Source: Deltaproteobacteria bacterium RIFCSPLOWO2_12_FULL_60_19 (GTDB taxonomy: Bacteria; Desulfobacterota; Binatia; UBA9968). From it: a DNA stretch of 64,000 nt. The translations under genes and the position numbers were made by a program. Each line of letters begins with the position of its first letter. The first letter of the stretch is position 1. Shown piece after piece: positions 50,733-58,929 of this stretch. The stretch spans positions 22,333 through 86,332 of the forward strand of contig MGSS01000097.1 of the NCBI GenBank assembly GCA_001798595.1, given 5' to 3'. The notes under the pieces are model-generated. The model did not search any database, was not told the origin of the DNA, and saw nothing but the letters and a program-made list of their open reading frames with translations.

Positions 50733-50914
50733 TGAACCGCCGGCCGTAGGTGCGACAAGAAGGAGCTGCCACTCCTGATGCAGCGCTTGTTAGAGAGGGA
50801 GAACGGGCGCGACAGCTTTCTTCTGTGCAAAAAGTCGCAGCGGGGGATCGGCGTTGCCATCCCTTTGTACAGTTCTCCCTTATAGTGGTATGATTTTTGC
50901 GGTGGATTCGTGAT

Positions 50915-51021
50915 GTCCCTATCGTCTAGCGGCCCAGGACGCCGTTTTTTTCCCCGTAATCGCGCCGCATTAAACGGGGAGGCTCGCAGCGGAAACCGGG
51001 GTTCGAATCCCTGTAGGGACG
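50915..51021 (+). tRNA. tRNA-Glu-like gene with about 34 extra bases in the anticodon loop
   Basis: The acceptor stem (GTCCCTA with TAGGGAC), D-arm (GTCTAGCGGCCCAGGAC) and T-arm (CGGGG-TTCGAAT-CCCTG) fit a normal tRNA and resemble tRNA-Glu closely. The anticodon stem can form from CCGTT (50942-50946) and AGCGG (50988-50992). Between them are 41 bases in place of 7, including TTTTT and a CCCCG/CGGGG hairpin. CCA is not encoded. This is either an interrupted or decayed gene or a tRNA with a small intron-like insertion. The 408-bp gap between the two cupredoxin genes holds only this and the promoter. Confidence 0.6.
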
Positions 51022-51083
51022 CCGAAAGGTTTTAATTATTTCTTGCTGAGGACTCTGTGGTGCCTTAAGAAAGCGGAAACGGT

Positions 51084-51629
51084 ATGTTAAGCAAAGCCCA
51101 TAGCAGATTGGGGAATGCTGCCGGGATAGCTCTGGCCGCGCTATTTCTTACAGCCGCGCAGGGAATGGGTCAAACTGATACCACTCCTCCCGCTAGCCAC
51201 ACGATCTTTGTGACGGGTTTGGAAGTCAAGGGGGGAACAACCGTAGACAAGTTAGCGCCGCCTTCCATTAACCCAAAGGATCTCTCCAGGGGCTACGACT
51301 TCAAGCCGCCGGGGGAGGCTGACAAGGCGAATCCGAAAAGGTGGGAGGTTTCCAGCTATAGGTTTGATCCAGGTTTTGTAACTGTTCGCCAAGGGGATAC
51401 CGTGAAGCTGGTTGTTTTCATTGTCAACGGCGATAAGCACCTGGTATGGATCGCTGCTCCCGATGGGAAGAAAGCCGTGAGCGATACGGTTTGGAGCCGG
51501 GGCCGAGAGTACGTGCTTCAATTCGTAGCGGAGAAAACCGGCGTCTACCATCTCGTATGCTCGGAGCACGCCCCAACCATGGCCGTCACCATCCTGGTTC
51601 TGCCGGGCAGGCAAGTAATTAACCCGTGA
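51084..51629 (+). CDS. Cupredoxin-domain periplasmic protein
   Basis: A 181-residue exported protein (signal ending near QGMGQT). The C-terminal half is a cupredoxin: FDPGFVTVRQGDTVKLVVFIVNGDKHLVWI, later YHLVCSEHAPTMAVTILVLPG. His, Cys, His and Met are in the order of a type I copper site. It also resembles the C-terminal copper domain of nitrous oxide reductase or oxidase subunit II, but the second Cys of a dinuclear site is absent. It overlaps the sensor kinase gene by four bases (GTGA), so it may be the copper- or redox-sensing partner. Confidence 0.85.
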   Translation: MLSKAHSRLGNAAGIALAALFLTAAQGMGQTDTTPPASHTIFVTGLEVKGGTTVDKLAPPSINPKDLSRGYDFKPPGEADKANPKRWEVSSYRFDPGFVTVRQGDTVKLVVFIVNGDKHLVWIAAPDGKKAVSDTVWSRGREYVLQFVAEKTGVYHLVCSEHAPTMAVTILVLPGRQVINP

Positions 51630-53059
51630 TAAGGTTAGATTTCAAGACTCCTTCTTCTCCCTTGCGCCTCTTTACCCGTTTTGCGGTCGCGGGGCTCATT
51701 GGGTTTCTTGTTATCTCTCTTCTTCTCTTTTATCTTTGGACGCGGACATTCGAGCGCCGCCTGATCGCCGAAACCAAAGAGACCCGAGCAAGATACACCA
51801 ACGCTCTGGTTGGGCATATGCTCACGCGCGACGACTTCGCCGGCGTTAAAAAGGGAGCCGAGTGGGCGGTCTTCCGAGAAAAGATCTCGGATCTCTTTTC
51901 TATGCCGGAGGTGGTGCGAGTTAAAATTTATAACCCAGAGGGAATTCTGATCTGGTCCGACTCCGTGAAGCTTATGGAACTTGCTCCTCAGGCACAGAAG
52001 AACCCGCAATTGATCAGCGCGCTCGCCGGCCGTGTCGAGGCCAATATCTCCACTCTGGGGAAAGAGGAACACCGGTTTGAGCGGGGCGCTTTCCGCAGCC
52101 TCATGGAACTTTATGTGCCCGTTCATTTCACCCAAGGAGAACCGCCGGCCGGAGTGGTGGAGGTGTATCTCAACCTCGACCCCCTCTTTGCAACGATTGG
52201 GGACACCAGCAGGCTGATCGGGCTAACCGTCGTCGGCGGCTTAGGGCTTCTTCTGGCCGTTTCTTTCACCGGTCTAGGCCGCGCGGTTGTAGTCATTCAC
52301 AAGCAGAATCAGGAACTCCGCGACCGTTTAGAAGAGATCTTTAAAACTACCCGGATGAAAAACGAGATCTTCGCCGAGCTCTCGCATGAGGTGCGCAATC
52401 CTCACGCCGTTATGAGCTACGCCAATCTTCTCTGGCATGGAGCCTTCGGGGACTTGCCGGAAAAAACAAGGAAAGCGAAACCTCCGTTGGACAAGTTGCG
52501 CAACACCGCTGCGGAAGTTCTCTCCCATTTCGCAAGAATTGTGGAACTCTCGCGGCTCAAGGTTGGCGATGTCCAGCCCCAAAGAGAACCGGTTGAGCTG
52601 ATTGAGCTTCTCCGGGGAGTCGCGAACGACCTCCGCCTTCTCTCGGGAAACGGCACCGTAAAACTGAGCTTGGCGGTCCCTTCGGACCCTGTGATCATCA
52701 ACTCTGACCAAAGGCTGCTGCAGCAGGTGGTTTTTAATCTTGTAACCAACGCCCTCAAATTTACTCCCAGCGGGGAGATCGCTGTGTGTTTGGAGAGAGA
52801 CTTGGCTCTGGGCCGGGTCATGATTGTCGTGGAGGACACGGGGATTGGGATTAAGCCGGATGAGTTGCCTAGGATCTTTGAAGATTTTTACCGCGGAAAT
52901 CATCTCGACGCCCGTTTTAACAGCGGTGTTGGACTTGGCTTGGCCATCGTGAAGAGGTCACTTGAGCTTTTAGAAGGGGAAATCCAAGTAGAGAGCCTTT
53001 ACGGCAAAGGATCGAAGTTCACAGTGACTTTGCAGGAAGGCTTCAAGCGAGCCGCATGA
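51626..53059 (+). CDS. Sensor histidine kinase
   Basis: A 477-residue membrane kinase. Membrane helices at about 18-40 and 193-215 enclose a periplasmic sensor domain of about 150 residues. The H-box FAELSHEVRNPHAVMSYANLL keeps the His. N-box NLVTNALKFT, G1 DTGIGIKPDEL, F-box FEDFYRGN and G2 GVGLGLAIVKR are present. It starts at a GTG that overlaps the cupredoxin stop. No response regulator is adjacent on this strand. It is the only kinase of this locus with an intact His and might serve the activator at 47009, but that one lacks Asp. Confidence 0.9.
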   Translation: MIRLDFKTPSSPLRLFTRFAVAGLIGFLVISLLLFYLWTRTFERRLIAETKETRARYTNALVGHMLTRDDFAGVKKGAEWAVFREKISDLFSMPEVVRVKIYNPEGILIWSDSVKLMELAPQAQKNPQLISALAGRVEANISTLGKEEHRFERGAFRSLMELYVPVHFTQGEPPAGVVEVYLNLDPLFATIGDTSRLIGLTVVGGLGLLLAVSFTGLGRAVVVIHKQNQELRDRLEEIFKTTRMKNEIFAELSHEVRNPHAVMSYANLLWHGAFGDLPEKTRKAKPPLDKLRNTAAEVLSHFARIVELSRLKVGDVQPQREPVELIELLRGVANDLRLLSGNGTVKLSLAVPSDPVIINSDQRLLQQVVFNLVTNALKFTPSGEIAVCLERDLALGRVMIVVEDTGIGIKPDELPRIFEDFYRGNHLDARFNSGVGLGLAIVKRSLELLEGEIQVESLYGKGSKFTVTLQEGFKRAA

Positions 53060-53170
53060 GGCGCTACCGCACGATTCCAACCGACGATCCGGGAGCAGCC
53101 TCCACAATCCAGTAGACATTTCCCCTTCGCTAGAGTAAGAGGGCCTTAAAAACCCGCGAGGCGCATCCCT

Positions 53171-54187
53171 ATGAACTTCTCGAAGGTTTGGCCGACGGCC
53201 GTCCTCCTCCCGCTCGTTTCGTGCTTCCTCGCCTTTTATCCGCCGCCCGTTGCAGCGGCGGCGGACAAGCTGGTGGGAATCCACTCGGCCCGCGTGTTGT
53301 CGCAGGCGATGCCCTGGATCGCTCAGGAGGCGGGCCTCTTCAAAAAATACGATCTCGATTTTCGCCTGGTCTATATCGCCTCTTCCCCGGCCGTGACGGC
53401 GGCGATGCTCGGCGGGGACGCCGAGATCGCCCTGACGGGCGGCGAGGGGGTTCTGAGGGCCTATGTGCAGGGAGCCGCCGATTTTGTTTTTATCGGCGGC
53501 GTGAAAAACGTGCTGACCCATAGCATTCTGGCGCGTCCCGAGATCAAGAAGCCCGAGGATTTTAAAGGTAAAAAAATCGGCATCAACCGCATCGGCAGCA
53601 ACCCCCATTTCTTCGCCGTTCAGGCCCTAAGGCAGGCGGGGCTGGACCCCGCGAAAGACGTACAGTTCATCCAGTCGGGCGGCTCGCCCGAAACCCTCGC
53701 GGCGCTGGTCTCCGGCGCCCTGGATGCCGCTTCTTTGGCTCCGCCCGCCGATACTCAGGCGATCGCGCGCGGCTTTCACTATGCGATCTACGGGCCCGAG
53801 CTGCGCATCTCCTATCCGGCGACGATGTTTGTGACCCTGCGCCCGGCGCTCGCCCGACGCGGCGAGGTTGTGGGGAGGTTTATGCGCGCCATGGCCGAAG
53901 CCGCCGTCATCCTCCATACCGACCGCGAGTACGTCTACAAAGTGCTCGGAAAGTATCTCAGGCTGACCGATCGAAAGATTCTCGACTCCTCTTACAACGG
54001 CGAGATTAAGAGCCTGGAACCGAGGCTGGACATCAAAACCGACGCGCTCCAATCCGTTTTGGAGGAGATCGCCAAGGTCGATCCGCGCGCCAAAAAGGTC
54101 AAAGCCGAGGAGCTGATTGACCGCCGCTATCTGGCGGAAATGGACAAGAGCGGCTTTTCCGACAGCCTTTGGAAAGGGAAAAAATAG
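53171..54187 (+). CDS. NMT1/SsuA-type ABC substrate-binding protein
   Basis: A 338-residue exported binding protein: signal peptide, then GIHSARVLSQAMPWIAQEAGLFKKYDLDFRLVYI, AMLGGDAEIALTGGEGVLRAYVQGA and DFKGKKIGINRIGSNPHFFAVQALRQAGLDP. This is the NMT1 pattern also seen at 7152-8123. No permease or ATPase gene is adjacent. Its end overlaps the SDR gene by 19 bases. Together with the following ligase and amidohydrolases this suggests uptake of an aromatic or related acid. Confidence 0.85.
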   Translation: MNFSKVWPTAVLLPLVSCFLAFYPPPVAAAADKLVGIHSARVLSQAMPWIAQEAGLFKKYDLDFRLVYIASSPAVTAAMLGGDAEIALTGGEGVLRAYVQGAADFVFIGGVKNVLTHSILARPEIKKPEDFKGKKIGINRIGSNPHFFAVQALRQAGLDPAKDVQFIQSGGSPETLAALVSGALDAASLAPPADTQAIARGFHYAIYGPELRISYPATMFVTLRPALARRGEVVGRFMRAMAEAAVILHTDREYVYKVLGKYLRLTDRKILDSSYNGEIKSLEPRLDIKTDALQSVLEEIAKVDPRAKKVKAEELIDRRYLAEMDKSGFSDSLWKGKK

Positions 54188-54963
54188 TAACGGCCACGCT
54201 GAACAACGATAAGCCCGTAGGCCTGATCACGGGCGCGGCCACCGGAATCGGGCGGAGCGCCGCCCTCGCCCTGGCGAAACACGGCTACGATGTCGTGATC
54301 AACTTTAGCCGGAGCGAGGACGCGGCCAAGAGCACGGCTCGGGATGCCGAAGCCGCGGGCGCGCGGACGTTCCTCTACCGCTGCGACGTGAGCGACGACG
54401 CGGGCGTGCGCGCCATGCTGGCGGAGGCCGAAAAACAGTTCGGCCGGCTCGACGCTTTGATCAACAATGCCGGCACCACGATCGACGTCGAGCCGAAAAA
54501 CCTCGACGCCGTAGAAATCGACGGGTGGAACCGCGTCTTCGCGGTCAACGTTCTCGGATTGTTTCTCGTCACCCGCGCCGCCGTGCCGCTGCTCAGAAAA
54601 TCGCCGAACGGCTCGGTCGTCAATGCGTGCAGCATCGCCGGCCTGCGCCCGAGCGCGCAGCCGCTCCCCTACGCCGCCAGCAAAGCTGCCGTCGCGAATC
54701 TCACGAAGACCCTCGCCAACGCCCTGGGGCCCGAGATCCGGGTCAACGCCGTCGCTCCCGGTTGGATGGAGGGCGACTGGATGAAGCGGACGCTCGCGGA
54801 AAATTACGACGGGCTGATGGCGCGCCGCGCCAAGTATACGCCGCTCAAGCGCTGCTGCACGGCCGACGACGTGGCCGAGACGATGATGACCCTCATCTCG
54901 GGCAACCGCTTCGTCACCGGCGAGATCGTCGTCATCGACGGCGGATTCTCCAGCACCACGTAG
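54169..54963 (+). CDS. Short-chain dehydrogenase/reductase (FabG-like)
   Basis: A 264-residue SDR. The NAD(P)-binding TGAATGIG, the NNAG motif (LINNAGTT) and the APGW after the active site are present. The catalytic Ser-Tyr-Lys are Ser in NACSIAG, then YAASKAA. The frame opens with TTG (54169) inside the upstream gene; no better start codon exists before the Rossmann motif. Conservation of NFSRSEDAA suggests NADP. It oxidises or reduces a hydroxy- or keto-acyl substrate. It is coupled to the binding-protein gene by overlap. Confidence 0.88.
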   Translation: MEREKIVTATLNNDKPVGLITGAATGIGRSAALALAKHGYDVVINFSRSEDAAKSTARDAEAAGARTFLYRCDVSDDAGVRAMLAEAEKQFGRLDALINNAGTTIDVEPKNLDAVEIDGWNRVFAVNVLGLFLVTRAAVPLLRKSPNGSVVNACSIAGLRPSAQPLPYAASKAAVANLTKTLANALGPEIRVNAVAPGWMEGDWMKRTLAENYDGLMARRAKYTPLKRCCTADDVAETMMTLISGNRFVTGEIVVIDGGFSSTT

Positions 54964-54973
54964 CCCTGCGGGC

Positions 54974-55033
54974 ATCTCAAATTTCAAATCTCACATGGCA
55001 ATTTGAAATCTGAGATCTGCGATTTGAGATTCC
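54974..55033. repeat. AT-rich word repeat between SDR and ligase
   Basis: Words such as CAAATTTCAAATCTCA and CAATTTGAAATCTGAGATCTGCGATTTGAGATTCC. A close relative (GCAATTTGAGATTTGCAATTTGAGATTCC) occurs at 41576-41613, where it encodes the first codons of the dodecahaem gene. The words are partly self-complementary. Confidence 0.6.
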
Positions 55034-55050
55034 GAGCGGAGCGAGGACAC

Positions 55051-56700
55051 ATGCTTGACGGCGTCGTTCGATTTCCTCCTGAGTTCGCCGCGCGCTACCG
55101 CGCGAAGGGTTATTGGGAGGACCGCTCTCTCGCCGACACTTTTTCCGAAGTATTCGCCAAATACGCCGATCGCGTGGCGATTATCGACCGCGACCGGCAC
55201 ATCACCTACGCCGAGATTGATGAACGTTCAACCCGGCTTGCGCTGAACCTGCTCGACGAAGGGATCAAGCCGCTCGACCGCGTCGTCATGCAGCTTCCCA
55301 ACGTCGTCGAGTTCGTCTATCTCTACTTCGCGCTCCAGAAAATCGGCTGCATTCCCATCCTGGCGCTCCCCACCCACCGCTTCCGCGAGGTGAGCCAGTT
55401 CGTCGAGTTGTCGGGCGCCGTCGCCTGCGCCGCGCCGGACCGTGCCAAAGAGTTCGACTACCGGGAGATGATCCGTAGAATCCGCGACACAAGCAAAACG
55501 CTGCGCTGGGGCATGATCCTGGGCGACGCGCCGCCGGGCTTTCTCTCTTTAACCGATCTGATCGAGCGGCAAACCAAGCGCTCGCCGGGAGAGCTCAAGA
55601 AAATCATCATCGATCCCGAAGATCCCGCGCTGTTTCAACTTTCGGGCGGCACGACCGGCATTTCCAAGCTCATACCGCGGACTCATAACGACTACGTCTA
55701 TAATTCCAAGCTGGCCGCCTCCGTCACCGCGGTCGGCGCCGCTAAAGTTTTGCTCGACGTGCTGCCGCTGGCCCATAACCTGCCGCTCGCCTGCCCCGGC
55801 TTGCAGGGCTTCCTGCTCCACGGCGGCAAAGTCGTCCTGGCTACTACGACGCGCGGCGAGGATATCTTCCGGTTGATCGAGCGCCACCGCGTCACGCACG
55901 TTCACGTCGTTCCGGCGCTCTTGATCCGTTGGCTTAACGACCCGCTGATTAAAGGATTCGATTTATCCTCTTTGCAGGTCATACAGAGCGGCGGCCAGCG
56001 GCTGCAGCCGGAGGTCCGCCGCCGCGCCGAGGAGCTGATCCCGAGCGTCACCGTCCAGGAAAATTTCGGCATGGCCGAGGGGATGCTGATGTTCGTCCGT
56101 CTCGACGATCCCGAAGAGGTGCGGATGGAGATGGTGGGAAGGCCGATCAGCCCCGACGATGAAGTTCGCCTCGTGGACGAGGACGACCATGAAGTGGCGC
56201 CCGGCGAGGTGGGTGAATTTCTGGCGCGCGGCCCCTATACGCTTCGCGGCTATTACGGCGTGCCGGAATATAATGCCAAAGCGTTTACCAGGGACGGCTT
56301 TTACCGTTCGGGCGATCTGATGCGACGCCACCCGTCGGGAAACTATCTGGTCGCGGGGCGGAAAAAGGACCTGATCAACCGCGGCGGCGAGAAGATCAGC
56401 GCCGAGGAGATCGAGAATCTCATCCTGACCCATCCCGCCGTCCAGAACGTCGCCTGCGTGCCGATGCCGGACCCGCTGCTCGGCGAGCGCATGTGCGCCT
56501 GCGTCGTCCTGCGACGCGGCGGCGTGTTGACTCTGAAAGAGCTTGTGGCCTTCCTCGCCAACGAGGAGATCGCCAGGCACAAGCTGCCCGAGCGGCTGGA
56601 GATCGTGGACGACTTTCCGCTCTCGCCCTTTGGCAAAGTTTCAAAAAAAGAGCTGACGGAAACGATCACGATGAAGCTCAAGGAGGAGGAGAAGCTTTGA
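55051..56700 (+). CDS. Aryl-acid AMP ligase (DhbE/EntE-like)
   Basis: A 549-residue adenylate-forming ligase. P-loop-like LFQLSGGTTGISKLIPRTHNDY, later VQENFGMAEGM, YRSGDLMRR, GRKKDLINRGGEKISAEEIE and the C-terminal Lys in FGKVSKKEL. The N-terminal part matches 2,3-dihydroxybenzoate-AMP ligases and related aryl-CoA ligases. I start at the ATG at 55051 (GAGG upstream); the earlier frame is from the AT-rich repeat. It activates an aromatic or related acid. With SDR, amidohydrolases and UbiD around, a role in degradation is more likely than siderophore synthesis. Confidence 0.88.
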   Translation: MLDGVVRFPPEFAARYRAKGYWEDRSLADTFSEVFAKYADRVAIIDRDRHITYAEIDERSTRLALNLLDEGIKPLDRVVMQLPNVVEFVYLYFALQKIGCIPILALPTHRFREVSQFVELSGAVACAAPDRAKEFDYREMIRRIRDTSKTLRWGMILGDAPPGFLSLTDLIERQTKRSPGELKKIIIDPEDPALFQLSGGTTGISKLIPRTHNDYVYNSKLAASVTAVGAAKVLLDVLPLAHNLPLACPGLQGFLLHGGKVVLATTTRGEDIFRLIERHRVTHVHVVPALLIRWLNDPLIKGFDLSSLQVIQSGGQRLQPEVRRRAEELIPSVTVQENFGMAEGMLMFVRLDDPEEVRMEMVGRPISPDDEVRLVDEDDHEVAPGEVGEFLARGPYTLRGYYGVPEYNAKAFTRDGFYRSGDLMRRHPSGNYLVAGRKKDLINRGGEKISAEEIENLILTHPAVQNVACVPMPDPLLGERMCACVVLRRGGVLTLKELVAFLANEEIARHKLPERLEIVDDFPLSPFGKVSKKELTETITMKLKEEEKL

Positions 56701-57539
56701 GAATCATCGACCTTCACTGTTATCCCAACACCGAGCCGTGGATCAAATCTCAGGGGCCGTACGTCGAGGCGCTGGCAAAATACTGGAACCGTTCCTGGAC
56801 GGCCAAAACGGAGGCGGAGGTTATCGACGACTTCAAAAAGGCCGGCGTCGAGCCGCTGCTCGTCGCCTTCGACATCGAGACGGTAACGGGCAGTTCGCCC
56901 TGTTCCAACGAATACGTCGCGCATATGCGGGACCGCAACTCCGGCGTGATCTTACAGGCGTGGGCGGCGGTCGATCCGTTCAAGGGCGAGCGGGCCATCG
57001 AAAAGGCGAAGCGGGCGATCCGGGAGCTCCGCCTGTTCGGCTTTCACTTTCATCCGATCATGGGCCATTTCTCCGCGGACGACCGGCGTCTTTATCCGTT
57101 GTGGGAAACGATCGACGAGCTGCGGGTTCCGGTCATGATCGACGTGGGGACGACGGGCATGGGCGCCGGCATGCCCGGTGGCCTGGGCGCGGTCATTCGC
57201 CACGCGCATCCCGCGGCGATCGATCAGCTCGCCGCCGACTTTCCCAATTTGAGCATCGTCGCCGCGCATCCGGGATGGCCCTGGACCGAGGAGATGATCG
57301 CCGTGGCGCTGCACAAAGGGAACGTCTCCTGGGAGCTGTCGGGCTGGGCGCCGAAGTATTTTCCGGAAGCGTTGAAGCGCGACATTAAAGGCCGGCTCCA
57401 GGATAAGATCATGTTCGGCAGCGACTATCCCAGCATTCCTTACGAGCGACTGTTCCGCGAATGGCAGGAACTCGGTTACTCCGACGCGTTGATGGAGAAA
57501 ATCTTCCACGGCAACGCCGAGCGGATTTTGGGTTTGTAG
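56697..57539 (+). CDS. Amidohydrolase-2 family metal-dependent hydrolase
   Basis: A 280-residue TIM-barrel protein of the ACMSD/amidohydrolase-2 family. Metal and catalytic motifs are DLHCYP at the N-terminus, FGFHFHPIMGHF, VAAHPGWPW and FGSDYPSIPYE at the C-terminus. It starts with TTG overlapping the ligase stop (TTGA), with AGGAGGAGG upstream. These enzymes decarboxylate or hydrolyse aromatic and related acids (for example 2-amino-3-carboxymuconate semialdehyde or gamma-resorcylate). The substrate is unknown, but coupling to the aryl-acid ligase is tight. Confidence 0.85.
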   Translation: MRIIDLHCYPNTEPWIKSQGPYVEALAKYWNRSWTAKTEAEVIDDFKKAGVEPLLVAFDIETVTGSSPCSNEYVAHMRDRNSGVILQAWAAVDPFKGERAIEKAKRAIRELRLFGFHFHPIMGHFSADDRRLYPLWETIDELRVPVMIDVGTTGMGAGMPGGLGAVIRHAHPAAIDQLAADFPNLSIVAAHPGWPWTEEMIAVALHKGNVSWELSGWAPKYFPEALKRDIKGRLQDKIMFGSDYPSIPYERLFREWQELGYSDALMEKIFHGNAERILGL

Positions 57540-57583
57540 CTTGGGGTTTCATAAATCGGGTACCGATTTCATGTACACTTTGA

Positions 57584-57690
57584 CAGTGAGAGCCGTCACC
57601 CGCTCTCCGAGCCCGCGCAATGGGGTGATGCTTATTCCCACCGGCAGTATCGGATGCGCGGGCTCTCCGAACGGGCGGCGGCTCTCACTG
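57584..57690. repeat. Long hairpin element, copy 2 (inverted)
   Basis: Perfect 12-bp outer stem CAGTGAGAGCCG/CGGCTCTCACTG and the same inner stem GAGCCCGCGCA/TGCGCGGGCTC (57609-57619 with 57655-57665) as in copy 1 at 5151-5253. It is in the opposite orientation. A base pair in the outer stem has changed on both sides (A-T to G-C), keeping the pairing. It lies after the amidohydrolase stop, before the structured leader. Confidence 0.75.
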
Positions 57691-57720
57691 CGAGGCGGAA
57701 TATTGTACTGTGTTGATCGA

Positions 57721-57809
57721 GGGGGCGAGCCATGACGGACAAGGGCACCGGACGCGAAGGTCGGCTAAAGGTAGCGCTCTATTGCCCTTGACCGGAAGGG
57801 CTCGTCCCC
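57721..57809 (+). ncRNA. Candidate structured leader of the second amidohydrolase gene
   Basis: An 11-bp outer stem (57721-57731 with 57799-57809, one G-T pair) encloses a stem CAAGGGCA/TGCCCTTG (57740-57747 with 57783-57790), itself extended by CGG/CCG. The enclosed loop contains GACGCGAAGG, GGCTAAAGGTAGC. It ends 38 bases before the ATG at 57848. Some loop words recall the core of cyclic-di-GMP-I riboswitches, but the fit is partial and I do not assign a class. A 10-bp palindrome (CGAATATTCG) lies between it and the gene. A short GTG/ATG frame inside is not convincing. Confidence 0.4.
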
Positions 57810-57847
57810 GAGATCGCGAATATTCGAGATTAGTAAGGATGTAAGCC

Positions 57848-58825
57848 ATGAACATCGATTTCCATTGCCACCTTTACCCCGAGGAATATTTGAAACGACT
57901 CGAAGCGTCCAAGGGCGACGCGAGAATCGAGAGGAACGAAAAAGGGGAAAGAATTATCCTGAGCATGGGGGCCAAGGCCGGGCCGGTGACCGAGGACTTT
58001 TTCGATATCGAAGTGCGGCTGGATAAGATCAAGCAGAACAAGATCGACATGCAGATCCTGACGACCCCCCATCCGGGCATCGACCGCTTCTCTCCCGAGG
58101 AAAGCGCCGAGATGAGCCGGGTCATAAACGACGGCCTCGCCAGGGTCGTAAAGAAGTATCCCAAAAATTTTCAGGCGCTGGCCATGCTGCCGTTGATCGA
58201 CACCAAACTCGCGCTCAAGGAGCTCGACCGGGGGATTTTCGATCTCGGGCTGAAGGGCATCTGCATGTTGACTAACGTGGCGGGCCAAACTTCGGACTCG
58301 GATTTTCTTCTGCCGGTCTATGAGAGGGCCCAATCGCTGGGCATCCCGATTTTCATCCATCCCACGACCCCCGTGGGCGCTCAGGTGATGAAAGAGTGGC
58401 GGCTGGCGATCATCCTGGGCTTTGAATTCGACATCATGCTTTCCGCGACGCGGCTCGCCTATTCCGGAATTCTCGAGAAGTTCCCCGAGCTGAATTTCGT
58501 GATCGCCCACCTCGGCGCCGGCATCCCGTTTCTCGCCGGCAGGATCGACCGGGGATACTACGACCCGACCTGCGGCATCAAAACCAAAAAGCCGACGACT
58601 GAATATTTAAAGGAGCTCTATTGCGACGCCGTCTGCTTCTACAAGCCGACGCTCATGATGGCCTATAATTTTTTCGGCGCCGACAGGATGCTTATGGGAA
58701 GCGACTTCCCGCTCCCTATAGGCGACCTGCAGGCCGCCGTTCCGAGCATCGAGGAGATGGATATATCCGGGGACGAAAAAGAAAAGATTCTAGGAAGGAA
58801 TGTCCAAAAGCTCCTGAAGCTCTGA
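57848..58825 (+). CDS. Amidohydrolase-2 family (ACMSD-like) metal-dependent decarboxylase or hydrolase
   Basis: A 325-residue ACMSD-like protein. Metal ligands are IDFHCHLYP at the N-terminus, IPIFIHPTTP in the middle, FVIAHLGAG and LMGSDFPLPIGD towards the end. The order matches gamma-resorcylate decarboxylase and aminocarboxymuconate semialdehyde decarboxylase. It follows a 308-bp gap with the inverted hairpin element and a structured leader. An AAGGAT site precedes the ATG. It probably acts in the same catabolic module as the ligase and UbiD. Confidence 0.87.
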   Translation: MNIDFHCHLYPEEYLKRLEASKGDARIERNEKGERIILSMGAKAGPVTEDFFDIEVRLDKIKQNKIDMQILTTPHPGIDRFSPEESAEMSRVINDGLARVVKKYPKNFQALAMLPLIDTKLALKELDRGIFDLGLKGICMLTNVAGQTSDSDFLLPVYERAQSLGIPIFIHPTTPVGAQVMKEWRLAIILGFEFDIMLSATRLAYSGILEKFPELNFVIAHLGAGIPFLAGRIDRGYYDPTCGIKTKKPTTEYLKELYCDAVCFYKPTLMMAYNFFGADRMLMGSDFPLPIGDLQAAVPSIEEMDISGDEKEKILGRNVQKLLKL

Positions 58826-58878
58826 GCCCTGAGCGGCTGAAATCCCCGACGAACCGATCGCCGGCGTAAAGGAAATTT

Positions 58879-58916
58879 TGGAGCCACCCGCCGGACTCGA
58901 ACCGGCGACTTGCTGA
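58879..58916 (-). other. 3'-end fragment of a tRNA gene, possible attachment-site relic
   Basis: On the minus strand the 38 bases contain the T-arm GCCGGTTCGAGTCCGGC, an acceptor-side GGGTGGC, then TCCA. That matches the 3' half of a tRNA, most like tRNA-Thr. The 5' half is not present; ubiD begins to end 14 bp away. Integrases commonly recombine at tRNA 3' ends and leave such a copy. I see no integrase gene in the window. Confidence 0.65.
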
Positions 58917-58929
58917 ACAAAGAATTCCG

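Noticed and set aside
50824-50839. TGTGC half site upstream of the cupredoxin promoter as a fourth activator site
   Set aside because: The spacing to GCA is 8 and the right half is poor, so it does not fit the palindrome of the other three.
50675-50860. N-terminal extension of the cupredoxin gene to 50860
   Set aside because: The extension covers the sigma-54 promoter, lacks a signal sequence and has an unlikely composition; AGGAAAGGAG precedes the ATG at 50674.
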